From Candidatus Methanorbis basalitermitum (GTDB lineage Archaea; Halobacteriota; Methanomicrobia; Methanomicrobiales; Methanocorpusculaceae): 38,009 nucleotides of DNA. Where the stretch lies: NCBI GenBank assembly GCA_031287415.1, contig JAITSY010000012.1, positions 1 through 38,009 of the forward strand. The letters run 5' to 3'. The notes beneath the pieces are model-generated. The model saw nothing but the letters and a program-made list of their open reading frames with translations, was not told the origin of the DNA and searched no databases. Of the stretch, positions 1-7,358 are shown in pieces. The translations under genes were made by a program, and so were the position numbers. Within the stretch, counting starts at the first letter, position 1. Each line of letters begins with the position of its first letter.

Positions 1-21
1 AATGGGGAAACACCGGTTCAT
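1..21 (-). CDS. Start of a minus-strand gene running off the window (partial)
   Basis: An ATG on the minus strand at 21 opens a frame reading MNRCFPI before the window ends. It is preceded by a GGAG ribosome-binding-like motif about 8 nt upstream and by a good TATA-like box about 46 nt upstream. Only seven codons are visible, so the product cannot be recognised. The call rests on the promoter, RBS and start spacing alone; it may be a chance ATG. Confidence 0.35.
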
Positions 22-66
22 GTTCAGTTCTCCACTTAAACAGCCTTATTATTTACGCGTGGCGAG

Positions 67-76
67 TATTTATAAT
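67..76 (-). promoter_or_regulatory. TATA-like box, minus strand
   Basis: The minus strand reads ATTATAAATA, a strong archaeal TATA-box match. A transcript would begin about 25 nt further on and give a leader of about 20 nt before the ATG at 21. It is assigned to the partial gene that leaves the window. Confidence 0.4.
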
Positions 77-310
77 CTTCTGATCGGTGGTGGATCACAT
101 CAGACAGGAACCGGCACAAAATGTGCAGGCACCCGCGAACTAAGAAGCACCACGGAGAAGGAATCCCGTGGGACTGCCCAAGAAGCGAGGGCACAGCCGA
201 ACAAATCTCACAAACGTCAAAGGGACTATGAGGTAACAACGTATGATACAGACATATTTATATCAAACATATTTTCGTTTCATTGTTCGGTTCAGAGACG
301 GTGCTCAAAA
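77..310. other. Intergenic stretch, no supported gene
   Basis: Open frames here have no recognisable protein features. The stretch contains small inverted repeats (for example CACGG...CCGTG near 151-170) resembling the hairpin modules seen elsewhere in the window. An isolated TATTTATATC box at about 251-260 on the plus strand has no gene after it. It separates the divergent partial gene at the window edge from the 3' end of the smc-scpA operon. Confidence 0.5.
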
Positions 311-349
311 TAATTGTGAAAAACTGCAAAAATTTTGAGAAAATTAACC
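311..349 (-). terminator. T-rich 3' end of the smc-scpA operon
   Basis: Directly after the scpA stop the minus strand is T-rich, with several TTTT/TTTTT runs, as is usual for archaeal intrinsic termination. No strong stem is needed in archaea and none is seen. Confidence 0.5.
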
Positions 350-1114
350 TTATTTTTCATTTATTGTTGCATAAATCTCAGAAATAACCACCAACAAATC
401 ACCAAAAAACTCATTTTGCTCCAGCTCGACCAGACCATCCTGCATTAGAAACAGGCAGGGAATATACACCTGATACAGTGGCCAGCGCAACGCTGACATC
501 AGTTCATACAGCGACACGCCTGGGTTCCGCGCATCAGGATGTTCGCAGACGATCGCATAGATCTGCTGTGCCATTGCATCGTAGGCCTCATCATGTGCGA
601 TGCCCACCACGTCCATCGCGTCTACGTCCATCGCGTCTGGTTCCGGAAACGTTTTTTCATCAGAATTTACGGATTTTTTCCTGCGCTGACAACGGCGATC
701 CGCCCTCTCCGCTAACTGGAGCTGGGCAATCAGATCATACAGCGTCACTGGGCGTTTGCGCGCATCCTTGCGCTTGATCCGGCGTTCAATCTCACGTTCA
801 AGCATTTCAATCGGACCAAGAGCGCGCGCCGTAACTGTATCCTCAGAGAAGGGATCTGCATCTCTTGCAAATGGATCTTCATCAGCGAACTCCTCTTTTT
901 CCTGCTCTTGCGGTGCGTCCAGATACTCGGATTTCATCCGGAGAAGCACTGATGAGTAAAACAACGTCCGTCCCGATATGCGGAGATCCAGTTCACAACG
1001 GCGCTCCAACTCGCCAAGGAATCGGTCTGTCACCTCAACAATATCAATGTTCCACGGATCGATCTCTCCGCATTCTACCATCTGCACCAGAAATTCTATC
1101 GGCTCCTCAGACAT
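350..1114 (-). CDS. scpA: Segregation and condensation protein A (kleisin ScpA)
   Basis: 254-residue kleisin that would bridge the SMC heads in chromosome condensation and segregation. The N-terminus (EEPIEFLVQMVECGEIDPWNIDIVEVT...) is the classic ScpA SMC-neck-binding segment. It is followed by a conserved LRISGRTLFYSSVLLRMKSEYL-type helix, an acidic linker (residues about 68-95), and a C-terminal winged-helix region (about 180-254) that would contact the SMC head cap. The ATG lies inside the last codons of smc (8-nt overlap), indicating translational coupling. A short in-frame duplication, DAMDV twice, lies in the linker near residue 160. No ScpB gene is seen in the window. Length is typical for archaeal ScpA. 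Confidence 0.93.
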   Translation of the reverse strand: MSEEPIEFLVQMVECGEIDPWNIDIVEVTDRFLGELERRCELDLRISGRTLFYSSVLLRMKSEYLDAPQEQEKEEFADEDPFARDADPFSEDTVTARALGPIEMLEREIERRIKRKDARKRPVTLYDLIAQLQLAERADRRCQRRKKSVNSDEKTFPEPDAMDVDAMDVVGIAHDEAYDAMAQQIYAIVCEHPDARNPGVSLYELMSALRWPLYQVYIPCLFLMQDGLVELEQNEFFGDLLVVISEIYATINEK

Positions 1115-4100
1115 TCGCCTTCACGCCCGTGACAAGTGTACTCTTATCCGATCGAATAGTCACCCCCATCATTCTGTCAGCCGCCTCGATCATCGGCTTT
1201 CTAAGGGACACTATCACGAACTGGCTGAAGGAACACAGTTCTCGAACCATCTGGGAGATGCGGTCCACATTCACGCCGTCAAGTGACATGTCTACTTCGT
1301 CGAATGCATAAAAGGGTGCGGGCATGTACCGCTGTATTGCAAAAATAAACGACAATGTTGTCAGCGATTTCTCGCCGCCGGACATCATGTTCAGCCGGTG
1401 CACTTCTTTGTCGCGCGGCCGCACCTCAAAGGTCATGCCTCCGAGGAAAGGATCCTCCTTATTGTCCAACACAAGGTGGCCGGAACCCATAGTAAGGCGA
1501 GAAAATATGTCTTGGAAGTTGGTATTGATCGCATTGTAGGCTTCCATGAAGGTATCAAATTTCATTTTGGCAAAACTCTCTATGCGTTCAAGCAGCGCCT
1601 CGCGTTCGCGGGAGAGCACATTCTTTCTTTCAGTTCGCTCCCTGGACTTGGCCGCGGCTTCGTCATACTGTTCGATTGCAAGCATGTTGACTGCGCCAAG
1701 TTTTCGGATGGCGCGCTCGGTTGTCGCAATGCCTTCCTCAATCTCATCCATCGAGAGCGTGCACTCAACCATATCGGTAACACTGCCACGAGTCTCCCTG
1801 ATCAACGCTGATACGGCAGCTGCTTTTTCATCGAGAGCCACTATCTGCATGTGGCATCGCTCAATTTCGGATGAAAGGGAGAGAAGACGGGCCTGAGATT
1901 CATCAACTTTTGCCTGCACTGCAGCACGTTCATTTCTCAAAACCTCCAATTGACCGGTGAAGGATTTCTGTTTTTCTTCAAGGGCAGCAACTGCTGTGTC
2001 TGCCATATCGATCTGTTGATTACACACAGTGATCTCTTCGTCGAGTTTCGTATTTTTTTCATCAAGCGCGTCCTTGTCGGCTACTCGTTCTTCAAGGCGT
2101 TTCTTGAAGTACTGGCGTTCACGGTTCACATCAGCAAGATCAGCTTCTTTGGTGTCAAGGTGGCGTTTGGTGTCGTCTGCTTCGCGTTGTGCCTTCCGAA
2201 GCTTTTCGGTTAGAAGAGTAAACTCCGATTCATCAAGGGCACTGCGAAGTTCGGTGAAACGATCGTTCATGCCGCTGATGAGATCAGTGAGTCCGTCCTG
2301 CCAGATCTCAAGCTCGGCAACTTTTGCAGAGACTTCAGCCGCATCATGCTCAATTCTGGTGAGCAAGCCGTTGAGGGCAAGCTCTTCGTCAACAATTGAA
2401 TCAAGACGACGGTTGCACTCGGCAAGAGTCAGTTCAAGTTTGGTTGCCACAGCATCAAGCTCGCGTTTTTCGGCTCGCAGTCCGTCGGCAACCGCTTTGT
2501 TACGGGATTCGGCTGCCGTCAAATCGGCTTCCTCACTTTTCAGATCAGAGAGTTGGGCAGCGATTGCGGCAGATTCTTTGTCAACGGCCGCACCAAACCC
2601 ACGCATGTCTTTGCGGATGGATCCACCGGTCATGGCACCAGCTTTCTCCAGCAGCTCGCCACCCAGGGTGACCATACGAAATCTGCCCATGAGCCTCCTG
2701 CCTGCTTCAAGGGTTTCAACAACGACTGTCTGACCGAAGACAAGGCTGAAGGCATTGCGGTATTCCTCGTCAAACTCGACAAGGTTAATAGCGTAGTCAA
2801 CGACACCACTTCCGGCGAGCGGCGGCAGCGGTACAGGAGGCTTGATTTTGTTTAAGGGCAGGAGGGTAACCCGGCCAAGTTGCTCTTCTTTGAGATATAG
2901 GATGGCGTCGGATGCAGTCTGATCTGTGTTGGAGACAACATTCTGCAATCGGCCGCCTGCGGCAATGTTGAGAGCGGTGGTGTATTCGGGCGATACTTTT
3001 CCAAGCCGAGCAATGGTTCCATAGATACCAGACATATCCAGAACCGCAGAAATGGCGCGGTTTGATTCAGCAGATACCTGCTGCTGGGCTTCAAGCCTCA
3101 TCATCTTCTGGGTCAGCCGCTGGATCTCTTCGCGGATAGATTCACGCAATCTGCGGCAGGACATCATAGATCGGTCGGCTTCGCCGATCTGTTTGTCAAA
3201 GAGGGATTTTTTCTTCTGATTTTCTGCAAGAGCAGATTCATGGGCGTCGATATCGGCCTGCTTTTCAGCACGTTCATCGGCAAACTTGGCCTGTTGCCGC
3301 TTCATCCGGTCTGTCTCTTGGGCGCGGATGCGGCTGCGCTCAATGATGCCGTCGCGCTCGGAGAGGATGGATGATCGCTCAGCCTTCTTTTCATCGATCT
3401 GTTTCATGAGGGCGATGAGTTCGGCCTGGGCGCCTTGGGAATTTTTGCTCTTTTTGTCCATCAATTCCTGGACCTGATCGAGGACTTTTTTCTGAGACTC
3501 ATATTCCATGGCAAGATTTACCCGATCAATCTGGAGCTGGCGGAGGTCCTTGTTTTTAGCGATAATTGCATTTTCGAACTTCTTCATGTCGATGAATATG
3601 TTGTTCTGGGAGTTGAGATTGGCGTCCTTTTCCTTTTTGAGGCGGCCAATGGTCTGCTCGGCAACACGGATGTTGCCGCGTTCGGCTTCGAGGTTGGCGA
3701 GGAACTTGATATATTCGGGGCCACTTTTTTCAGATATCTGTTTGTCGATGTCTTTGACTTCTTCGATCCGGCAGTCGCGTTCGTTGGTTTCAAGGGCTGC
3801 AAAATCGTTAATCCGCGCAAGTTCGGTTTCCTGATCGGTTTTGGCAAGGGCTATGGTGGAGAGATCGCGTTCCAATCCACGGAGTTGGGCAGTCCGATGG
3901 GCAGCGTGGAAGTAGTCGCGTTCACTCTGCAATATCTGGTATTTGATGGCACCTTCTCGGGCGTCTTTGAGTTCTTCGATCCGGACTGCAAGGTCGGCGA
4001 GCAGGAGTTCTTCTCGTTCGATTCTTGCCAAGACCTGTTCGAGTTCGGCGATGGCCTGCTCTTTTCTGGTATCGAACTCGGCGACCCCGGCGATTTCATC

Positions 4101-4550
4101 GATCATTTTTCTGCGATCGAGATCGTTCATTTCCATGATGCGGGTAACATCACCCTGCATGACGACGTTGTATCCGTGCGGTTTGATGCCATATTTGGAA
4201 AGATATGCCAGTACATCGGCCTGGGTGCAGAGCTGTTCGTTGAGGTAGTAGTGGCTGTAGTAGCCGCTTCGAGTTCGTTTGATTCTCCGTCGGATTTTGG
4301 TTTCGTCGGAGAAGGTGAGGGTTACTTCTGCGGTGTGCTTGCCAGAGATATTGTTGATGAGGTCGGTGAGCTTTTCGGCACGGAGAGAGCGTGCACTCGA
4401 GAGGGATAATACAAAGAGTATTGAGTCGATAATGTTACTTTTTCCCGAACCGTTCGGACCGGAAATTACCGTGAATCCTTCACAGAAAGGAATTTTAGTT
4501 TTTCGAGAAAAAGATTTAAAGTTATCGATGTCGACCTGTACGATGTGCAC
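1107..4550 (-). CDS. smc: Chromosome segregation ATPase SMC
   Basis: 1,147-residue SMC protein, full length. The N-terminal head has Walker A GPNGSGKSNIID at about residues 32-43. Long heptad coiled coils run either side of a hinge at roughly residues 500-640 (starting near SGIYGTIARLGKVSPEY, with a Gly-rich segment around MTGGS). The C-terminal head carries the ABC signature LNMMSGGEKSLT and Walker B FYAFDEVDMSLDG. It forms the ATP-driven ring that organises the chromosome with the kleisin encoded immediately downstream. It follows the coiled-coil gene by 15 nt, so the three genes are probably one transcript. No frameshift or missing catalytic motif is seen. Confidence 0.97.
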   Translation of the reverse strand: MHIVQVDIDNFKSFSRKTKIPFCEGFTVISGPNGSGKSNIIDSILFVLSLSSARSLRAEKLTDLINNISGKHTAEVTLTFSDETKIRRRIKRTRSGYYSHYYLNEQLCTQADVLAYLSKYGIKPHGYNVVMQGDVTRIMEMNDLDRRKMIDEIAGVAEFDTRKEQAIAELEQVLARIEREELLLADLAVRIEELKDAREGAIKYQILQSERDYFHAAHRTAQLRGLERDLSTIALAKTDQETELARINDFAALETNERDCRIEEVKDIDKQISEKSGPEYIKFLANLEAERGNIRVAEQTIGRLKKEKDANLNSQNNIFIDMKKFENAIIAKNKDLRQLQIDRVNLAMEYESQKKVLDQVQELMDKKSKNSQGAQAELIALMKQIDEKKAERSSILSERDGIIERSRIRAQETDRMKRQQAKFADERAEKQADIDAHESALAENQKKKSLFDKQIGEADRSMMSCRRLRESIREEIQRLTQKMMRLEAQQQVSAESNRAISAVLDMSGIYGTIARLGKVSPEYTTALNIAAGGRLQNVVSNTDQTASDAILYLKEEQLGRVTLLPLNKIKPPVPLPPLAGSGVVDYAINLVEFDEEYRNAFSLVFGQTVVVETLEAGRRLMGRFRMVTLGGELLEKAGAMTGGSIRKDMRGFGAAVDKESAAIAAQLSDLKSEEADLTAAESRNKAVADGLRAEKRELDAVATKLELTLAECNRRLDSIVDEELALNGLLTRIEHDAAEVSAKVAELEIWQDGLTDLISGMNDRFTELRSALDESEFTLLTEKLRKAQREADDTKRHLDTKEADLADVNRERQYFKKRLEERVADKDALDEKNTKLDEEITVCNQQIDMADTAVAALEEKQKSFTGQLEVLRNERAAVQAKVDESQARLLSLSSEIERCHMQIVALDEKAAAVSALIRETRGSVTDMVECTLSMDEIEEGIATTERAIRKLGAVNMLAIEQYDEAAAKSRERTERKNVLSREREALLERIESFAKMKFDTFMEAYNAINTNFQDIFSRLTMGSGHLVLDNKEDPFLGGMTFEVRPRDKEVHRLNMMSGGEKSLTTLSFIFAIQRYMPAPFYAFDEVDMSLDGVNVDRISQMVRELCSFSQFVIVSLRKPMIEAADRMMGVTIRSDKSTLVTGVKANV

Positions 4551-4565
4551 TGGCTGCTCCGAACG

Positions 4566-5270
4566 TTAGCGGCGTTTTTTGAAGCTGTCCATTTCGATGT
4601 CGTCGTCAGAGGCTTCGATGACGGTGTCTGAGTCTGTGCGAATTGCCGCAGAGCACGAGACATGGCCTGGATTATAGCCGGTACCGGCGATGATGACGCT
4701 GTGATCGCTGGTTTTTCTGCGTTTCTGGATGGTGCCGTCGGGCTGCATGACATACTCGAACTCACCTGCTTTGAGCTGGTCGATGGGGACATCTGATTCA
4801 GGAGCAGGCGTTAGTTCCGGGGCCGGCACGGAGACCGCATGGCGAGAAGTTCCAGTGCGCGGGGCGGTGCCCCGAAGTTCTTTGTCGGGCTCTGCGATTG
4901 GGCGTCCGCTGGTGAAAGCGCGGGGCAGTACCTGATGCGATGTTACTGCAGGGGAGGAGTTCCCGGCTTGTTCTGGCGTTACTTCTGATTTTTTTTGGCA
5001 AAAACGGGATTCTGCATGGATTTTTGACTGGCCAACGCGCATGTCCTCGAGCTGTTGGGAGAGTTTGCGGGTGACGGATTTGAGGTCAAGTATTTCTTCG
5101 GTGAGGCCTTTGACCATTGCTTCGAGTTCGCGAAATCTTCGCGCGAGTACATCAGTGTTTTCTGTTTTTACGGGAGTTGCAGTGGTTTCTGCACCTGTGT
5201 CGTGTTTGAGGTTCATTTCACGTTCCTGCGCGGCAAGTTCGTGTTCTAAAAATTTCATTCTGGTATCCAT
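4566..5270 (-). CDS. Coiled-coil protein of unknown function, first gene of the smc operon
   Basis: 234 residues, not assigned to a named family. Residues 1-100 are predicted coiled coil: charged heptads starting MDTRMKFLEHELAAQEREMN, and a second block around RFRELEAMVKGLTEEILDLK. The middle is low-complexity and Pro/Thr-rich. The C-terminus is acidic, then ends with a basic KKRR tail. It lies 15 nt upstream of smc, so a role in DNA organisation or SMC loading is a reasonable inference from position only. The ATG has an AAGGAAG-type ribosome-binding motif about 9-15 nt upstream and a possible TATA box (CTTATAGAATA) near 5320-5332. Confidence 0.8.
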   Translation of the reverse strand: MDTRMKFLEHELAAQEREMNLKHDTGAETTATPVKTENTDVLARRFRELEAMVKGLTEEILDLKSVTRKLSQQLEDMRVGQSKIHAESRFCQKKSEVTPEQAGNSSPAVTSHQVLPRAFTSGRPIAEPDKELRGTAPRTGTSRHAVSVPAPELTPAPESDVPIDQLKAGEFEYVMQPDGTIQKRRKTSDHSVIIAGTGYNPGHVSCSAAIRTDSDTVIEASDDDIEMDSFKKRR

Positions 5271-5824
5271 GAGAACAATTACTTCCTTGTGAATTAATCA
5301 ATACGTCTTTCAGTGCCTATTCTATAAGAGATTTGCGCCTCGAGCCAGAGAAGACGTGACGGTCGGCAAAGTGAAAGTCGGCATTAGTTGCACCGACTCT
5401 GATAGAGAAGTTGGTCGTATTCTGCTGCCATGCAACTTAGGCTGTAATCCCAAGACGGTGTAGGGATGCGATCATCTCTCTCATCCATTTCACTCTGCTG
5501 CTATCCGGTCCAAATCTCAGGGTCGTCGTTTCAATGCCAGCGTCCCCCTAGCACTTCGGGTGCATTCGCAGAAACGTCCCTGCCCCACGTTCATTTTAAA
5601 CGACGGTGCGTTGTGGCGAGAGGCAGGGGCGATGGTTAATCTTCGTATTCGGGAAGGACCGCGGATTTCCCGAAGGGGTTGTGAAAAATGTGGGGTGAAG
5701 CCCCCTCATCCCCTTTTGGTAGAATGCTTTTGTCGCAAAGCCAAAGGCTTCACAGCCCAGCAGAGGCGCCCTCGTTGCTATTGAATAAGAATACCACGCC
5801 CGTGTGATGGAGGATTATTTATAG
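5271..5824. other. Non-coding mosaic stretch upstream of the smc operon
   Basis: About 550 bases without a supportable gene. The right strand start for the smc operon (leader and TATA-like box) occupies roughly 5271-5335. At 5421-5437 there is half of the hairpin module ending CTGCCATGCAAC found elsewhere. Several short G/C-rich palindromes follow (5555-5720), including GGGG...CCCC pairs near 5693-5716. A GGAGG ribosome-binding motif at about 5809-5813 belongs to the truncated ATPase that follows. Confidence 0.5.
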
Positions 5825-6070
5825 ATGAGTGACAGAAATTTGATATATCTTGATGTCATGATGAAAGCTCCTGCGTCTGTTCCCAGGATTGAATCTCTCA
5901 AGATGCAAAATTATCGTGCTTTACACGATCTTGAGTTGAAGTGGATAAAACCGTTCACGGTTTTTCTTGGTCCAAATGGCATTGGCAAATCGACTATATT
6001 ATCTATCGAAATTATCAGTTTGAATGGGAACTGTTCTTCAAATCTGAAATATGACTGCCTATCTCAATAG
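5825..6070 (+). pseudogene. N-terminal fragment of an AAA/OLD-type ATPase
   Basis: The frame starts MSDRNLIYLDV after a GGAGG ribosome-binding site. It contains RIESLKMQNYRALHDLELKWIKPFTVFLGPNG followed by IGKST, which is the first beta strand and Walker A (GPNGIGKST) of ABC/OLD-family AAA ATPases that occur in defence and DNA-repair systems. Similarity stops at about position 6009 (residue 61), exactly where the dispersed palindrome-TATA element begins. The rest of the frame (IISLNGNCSSNLK...) is encoded by that element. Such ATPases are normally 350 or more residues, so only the first sixth remains; no downstream remainder is visible. Confidence 0.75.
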
Positions 6071-6124
6071 AAAGTGACGATACATATATATATATATATA
6101 TATAACCACTAAAACCAATAAATC
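6010..6124 (+). repeat. Dispersed palindrome-TATA element, copy 1
   Basis: Begins AATTATCAGTTTGAATGGG and contains the hyphenated palindrome TTTGAA-n3-GAAC-n-GTTC-TTCAAA. Then come a conserved CAATAGAAA block, an AT-only stretch (a TA-dinucleotide run at about 6084-6105) and an AACCAATAA block. Two more copies lie at 26376-26478 (plus) and 24736-24841 (minus). It cuts the reading frame of the ATPase fragment, so it arrived by insertion or marks a recombination border. Confidence 0.8.
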
Positions 6125-6185
6125 AGTTCATTGTTTTTAATCTCTGACGGATATGAATACTATACATACCAACTCCCGATATAAG

Positions 6186-6243
6186 TTACATGGCAGCGGA
6201 AGCCGCCGCCATACAATGCACACCTCTATTGAGGCGTGCAGCT
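6186..6243. repeat. Hairpin modules A+B
   Basis: Module A is an inverted repeat with arms TTACATGGC.GCGG and CCGC.GCCATACAA. Module B follows directly: TGCAC.CCTC - TATT - GAGG.GTGCA, nine paired bases with one mismatch. The same A+B order recurs at 35252-35315 and, more diverged, at 16381-16491. Confidence 0.75.
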
Positions 6244-6331
6244 TCTCCTTATACCTTGCCGAAACTTGTCGTCATGGTGTCTGCCCATCAGTATCACAAA
6301 AACTCTCGCCGCAGACGCAAACATCGTTTAT

Positions 6332-6583
6332 TCACGAAATCACACGCAATTTGTGGCTTATCCGCGACGATACCCCATCGAAAGAAAAACATCCCCGCCA
6401 CCATACGATCATCAGAGGGCAGACAAGTTCCAGTGTGAGACTGTTACCGGTAATCATTGGGATAACCGCACTGAGCGCAAAGCCAATGCACAAGAGCGTT
6501 CCAAGTTGCAATTGCCAGTTCGAGTCTGCGGATTTATATCTATTTATTATTTGGATACCATCAGAATAATACATGTCACCCAA
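6332..6583 (-). CDS. Possible small membrane protein, or remnant of one
   Basis: 83-residue frame with one clearly hydrophobic span (LCIGFALSAVIPMITG and LVCPLMIVWW). It has no convincing ribosome-binding site and no recognisable family. It lies in repeat-rich DNA next to a truncated gene, so it is more likely a decayed fragment or chance frame than a working gene. Confidence 0.2.
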   Translation of the reverse strand: MGDMYYSDGIQIINRYKSADSNWQLQLGTLLCIGFALSAVIPMITGNSLTLELVCPLMIVWWRGCFSFDGVSSRISHKLRVIS

Positions 6584-6842
6584 GGACAGGTGATACTAAC
6601 TCCCGAACATTTCTCCTCATATCTTGCTGAGATAGGAAGGCAGGAGACAAAAAAACTGAAAAGCTCTTATTGAAGGCAACGGATAGGTGCATCAAAGAGA
6701 GACAAGATCTCGAATGGGGAAGGCGATACTCTTTTTCCCCTGTCACACTGGTGCACATGTGCGGGAACACGGGTTTCTTTTGTTCGGATTTTTTTGCAAA
6801 CCGCACATATTCATGTATTTCACCACCCAATACTACTCCAGC

Positions 6843-7358
6843 ATGAGAATCTATATATACGGAGAAAAAGTCCTCGCAGACACTGCACAACCAGTTGGCG
6901 TAATAACGTCGGAGCTGTGCAGTCTCCTGAACGAAATGGTGCTATTTATGCGGGATAAACACGGCGTCGGCCTCGCCTCCCCACAAATAGGGGTGTCGCA
7001 GCGGTTCTTTGTCATGGATGCGGGCGGCAAAGTCCGTAAGGTCATCAATCCGGAGATTCTTTCCTTCGGGAACTCCACCGCCGAGATGGAAGAGGGCTGC
7101 CTTTCCCTGCCAGGTATCTCGATGCGAGTCAGACGATCGAAACGGATCGCCGTCCGGTATCAGAACGAAACTGGAGAGACTGTTAGGGAAGAGCTGAAGG
7201 ACTACCCGGCACGAGTATTTCAGCACGAATTCGATCATCTAAACGGCATTCTGTTCGTGGACCGCATTGCACAAATTGCCAGGCGGATGGTGATCCGCGA
7301 TCTGGAGCGGCTCGCCAAAAAAACCGAGGAAGTGAAGTATGAAGCTGCACGCCTCTGA
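6843..7358 (+). CDS. def: Peptide deformylase
   Basis: 171-residue deformylase, counted from the ATG at 6843 (MRIYIYGEKVL); the frame is open further upstream but without family similarity. All three metal-site motifs are present: GVGLASPQ (motif 1), EEGCLS (motif 2, metal Cys) and QHEFDH (motif 3, HExxH). In bacteria the enzyme removes the formyl group from initiator Met. The next gene encodes the matching formyltransferase, an arrangement standard in bacteria. Archaea normally start translation with unformylated Met, so the pair suggests transfer from a bacterium. The last codons (EAARL) come from the hairpin module lying across the junction with fmt, so the original C-terminus probably ended near VKYE. 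Confidence 0.92.
   Translation: MRIYIYGEKVLADTAQPVGVITSELCSLLNEMVLFMRDKHGVGLASPQIGVSQRFFVMDAGGKVRKVINPEILSFGNSTAEMEEGCLSLPGISMRVRRSKRIAVRYQNETGETVREELKDYPARVFQHEFDHLNGILFVDRIAQIARRMVIRDLERLAKKTEEVKYEAARL

Larger units (their letters stand above)
6125..6842. other. Stretch without a confident gene, upstream of def
   Basis: About 700 bases. It holds a hairpin-module pair at 6186-6243 and a weak membrane-protein-like frame on the minus strand (6332-6583). A TATA-like TTTATATCTATTTATT lies near 6533-6550. The rest shows no recognisable protein in any frame. The plus-strand frames that run into def (from 6687) lack family features, and deformylase similarity starts only at 6843. Confidence 0.5.

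Noticed and set aside
2-313. 103-residue plus-strand frame at the left edge
   Set aside because: Low-complexity, no family features, and it crosses small hairpins; promoter signals on the other strand explain the region better.
2029-2733. Long Ser/Arg-rich plus-strand frame within smc
   Set aside because: Antisense shadow of the SMC coiled coil; composition follows the codons of the real gene.
3435-4409. 324-residue plus-strand frame within smc
   Set aside because: Phe/Gly/Glu-rich antisense of the SMC coiled-coil and head; no independent start signals.
6010-6060. CRISPR array
   Set aside because: The palindromic unit occurs singly at three distant sites; no repeat-spacer series and no cas gene in the window.
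6084-6105. TA-dinucleotide run as an origin or unwinding element
   Set aside because: It is the AT-rich part of dispersed-element copy 1; no origin recognition boxes or Cdc6 gene nearby.
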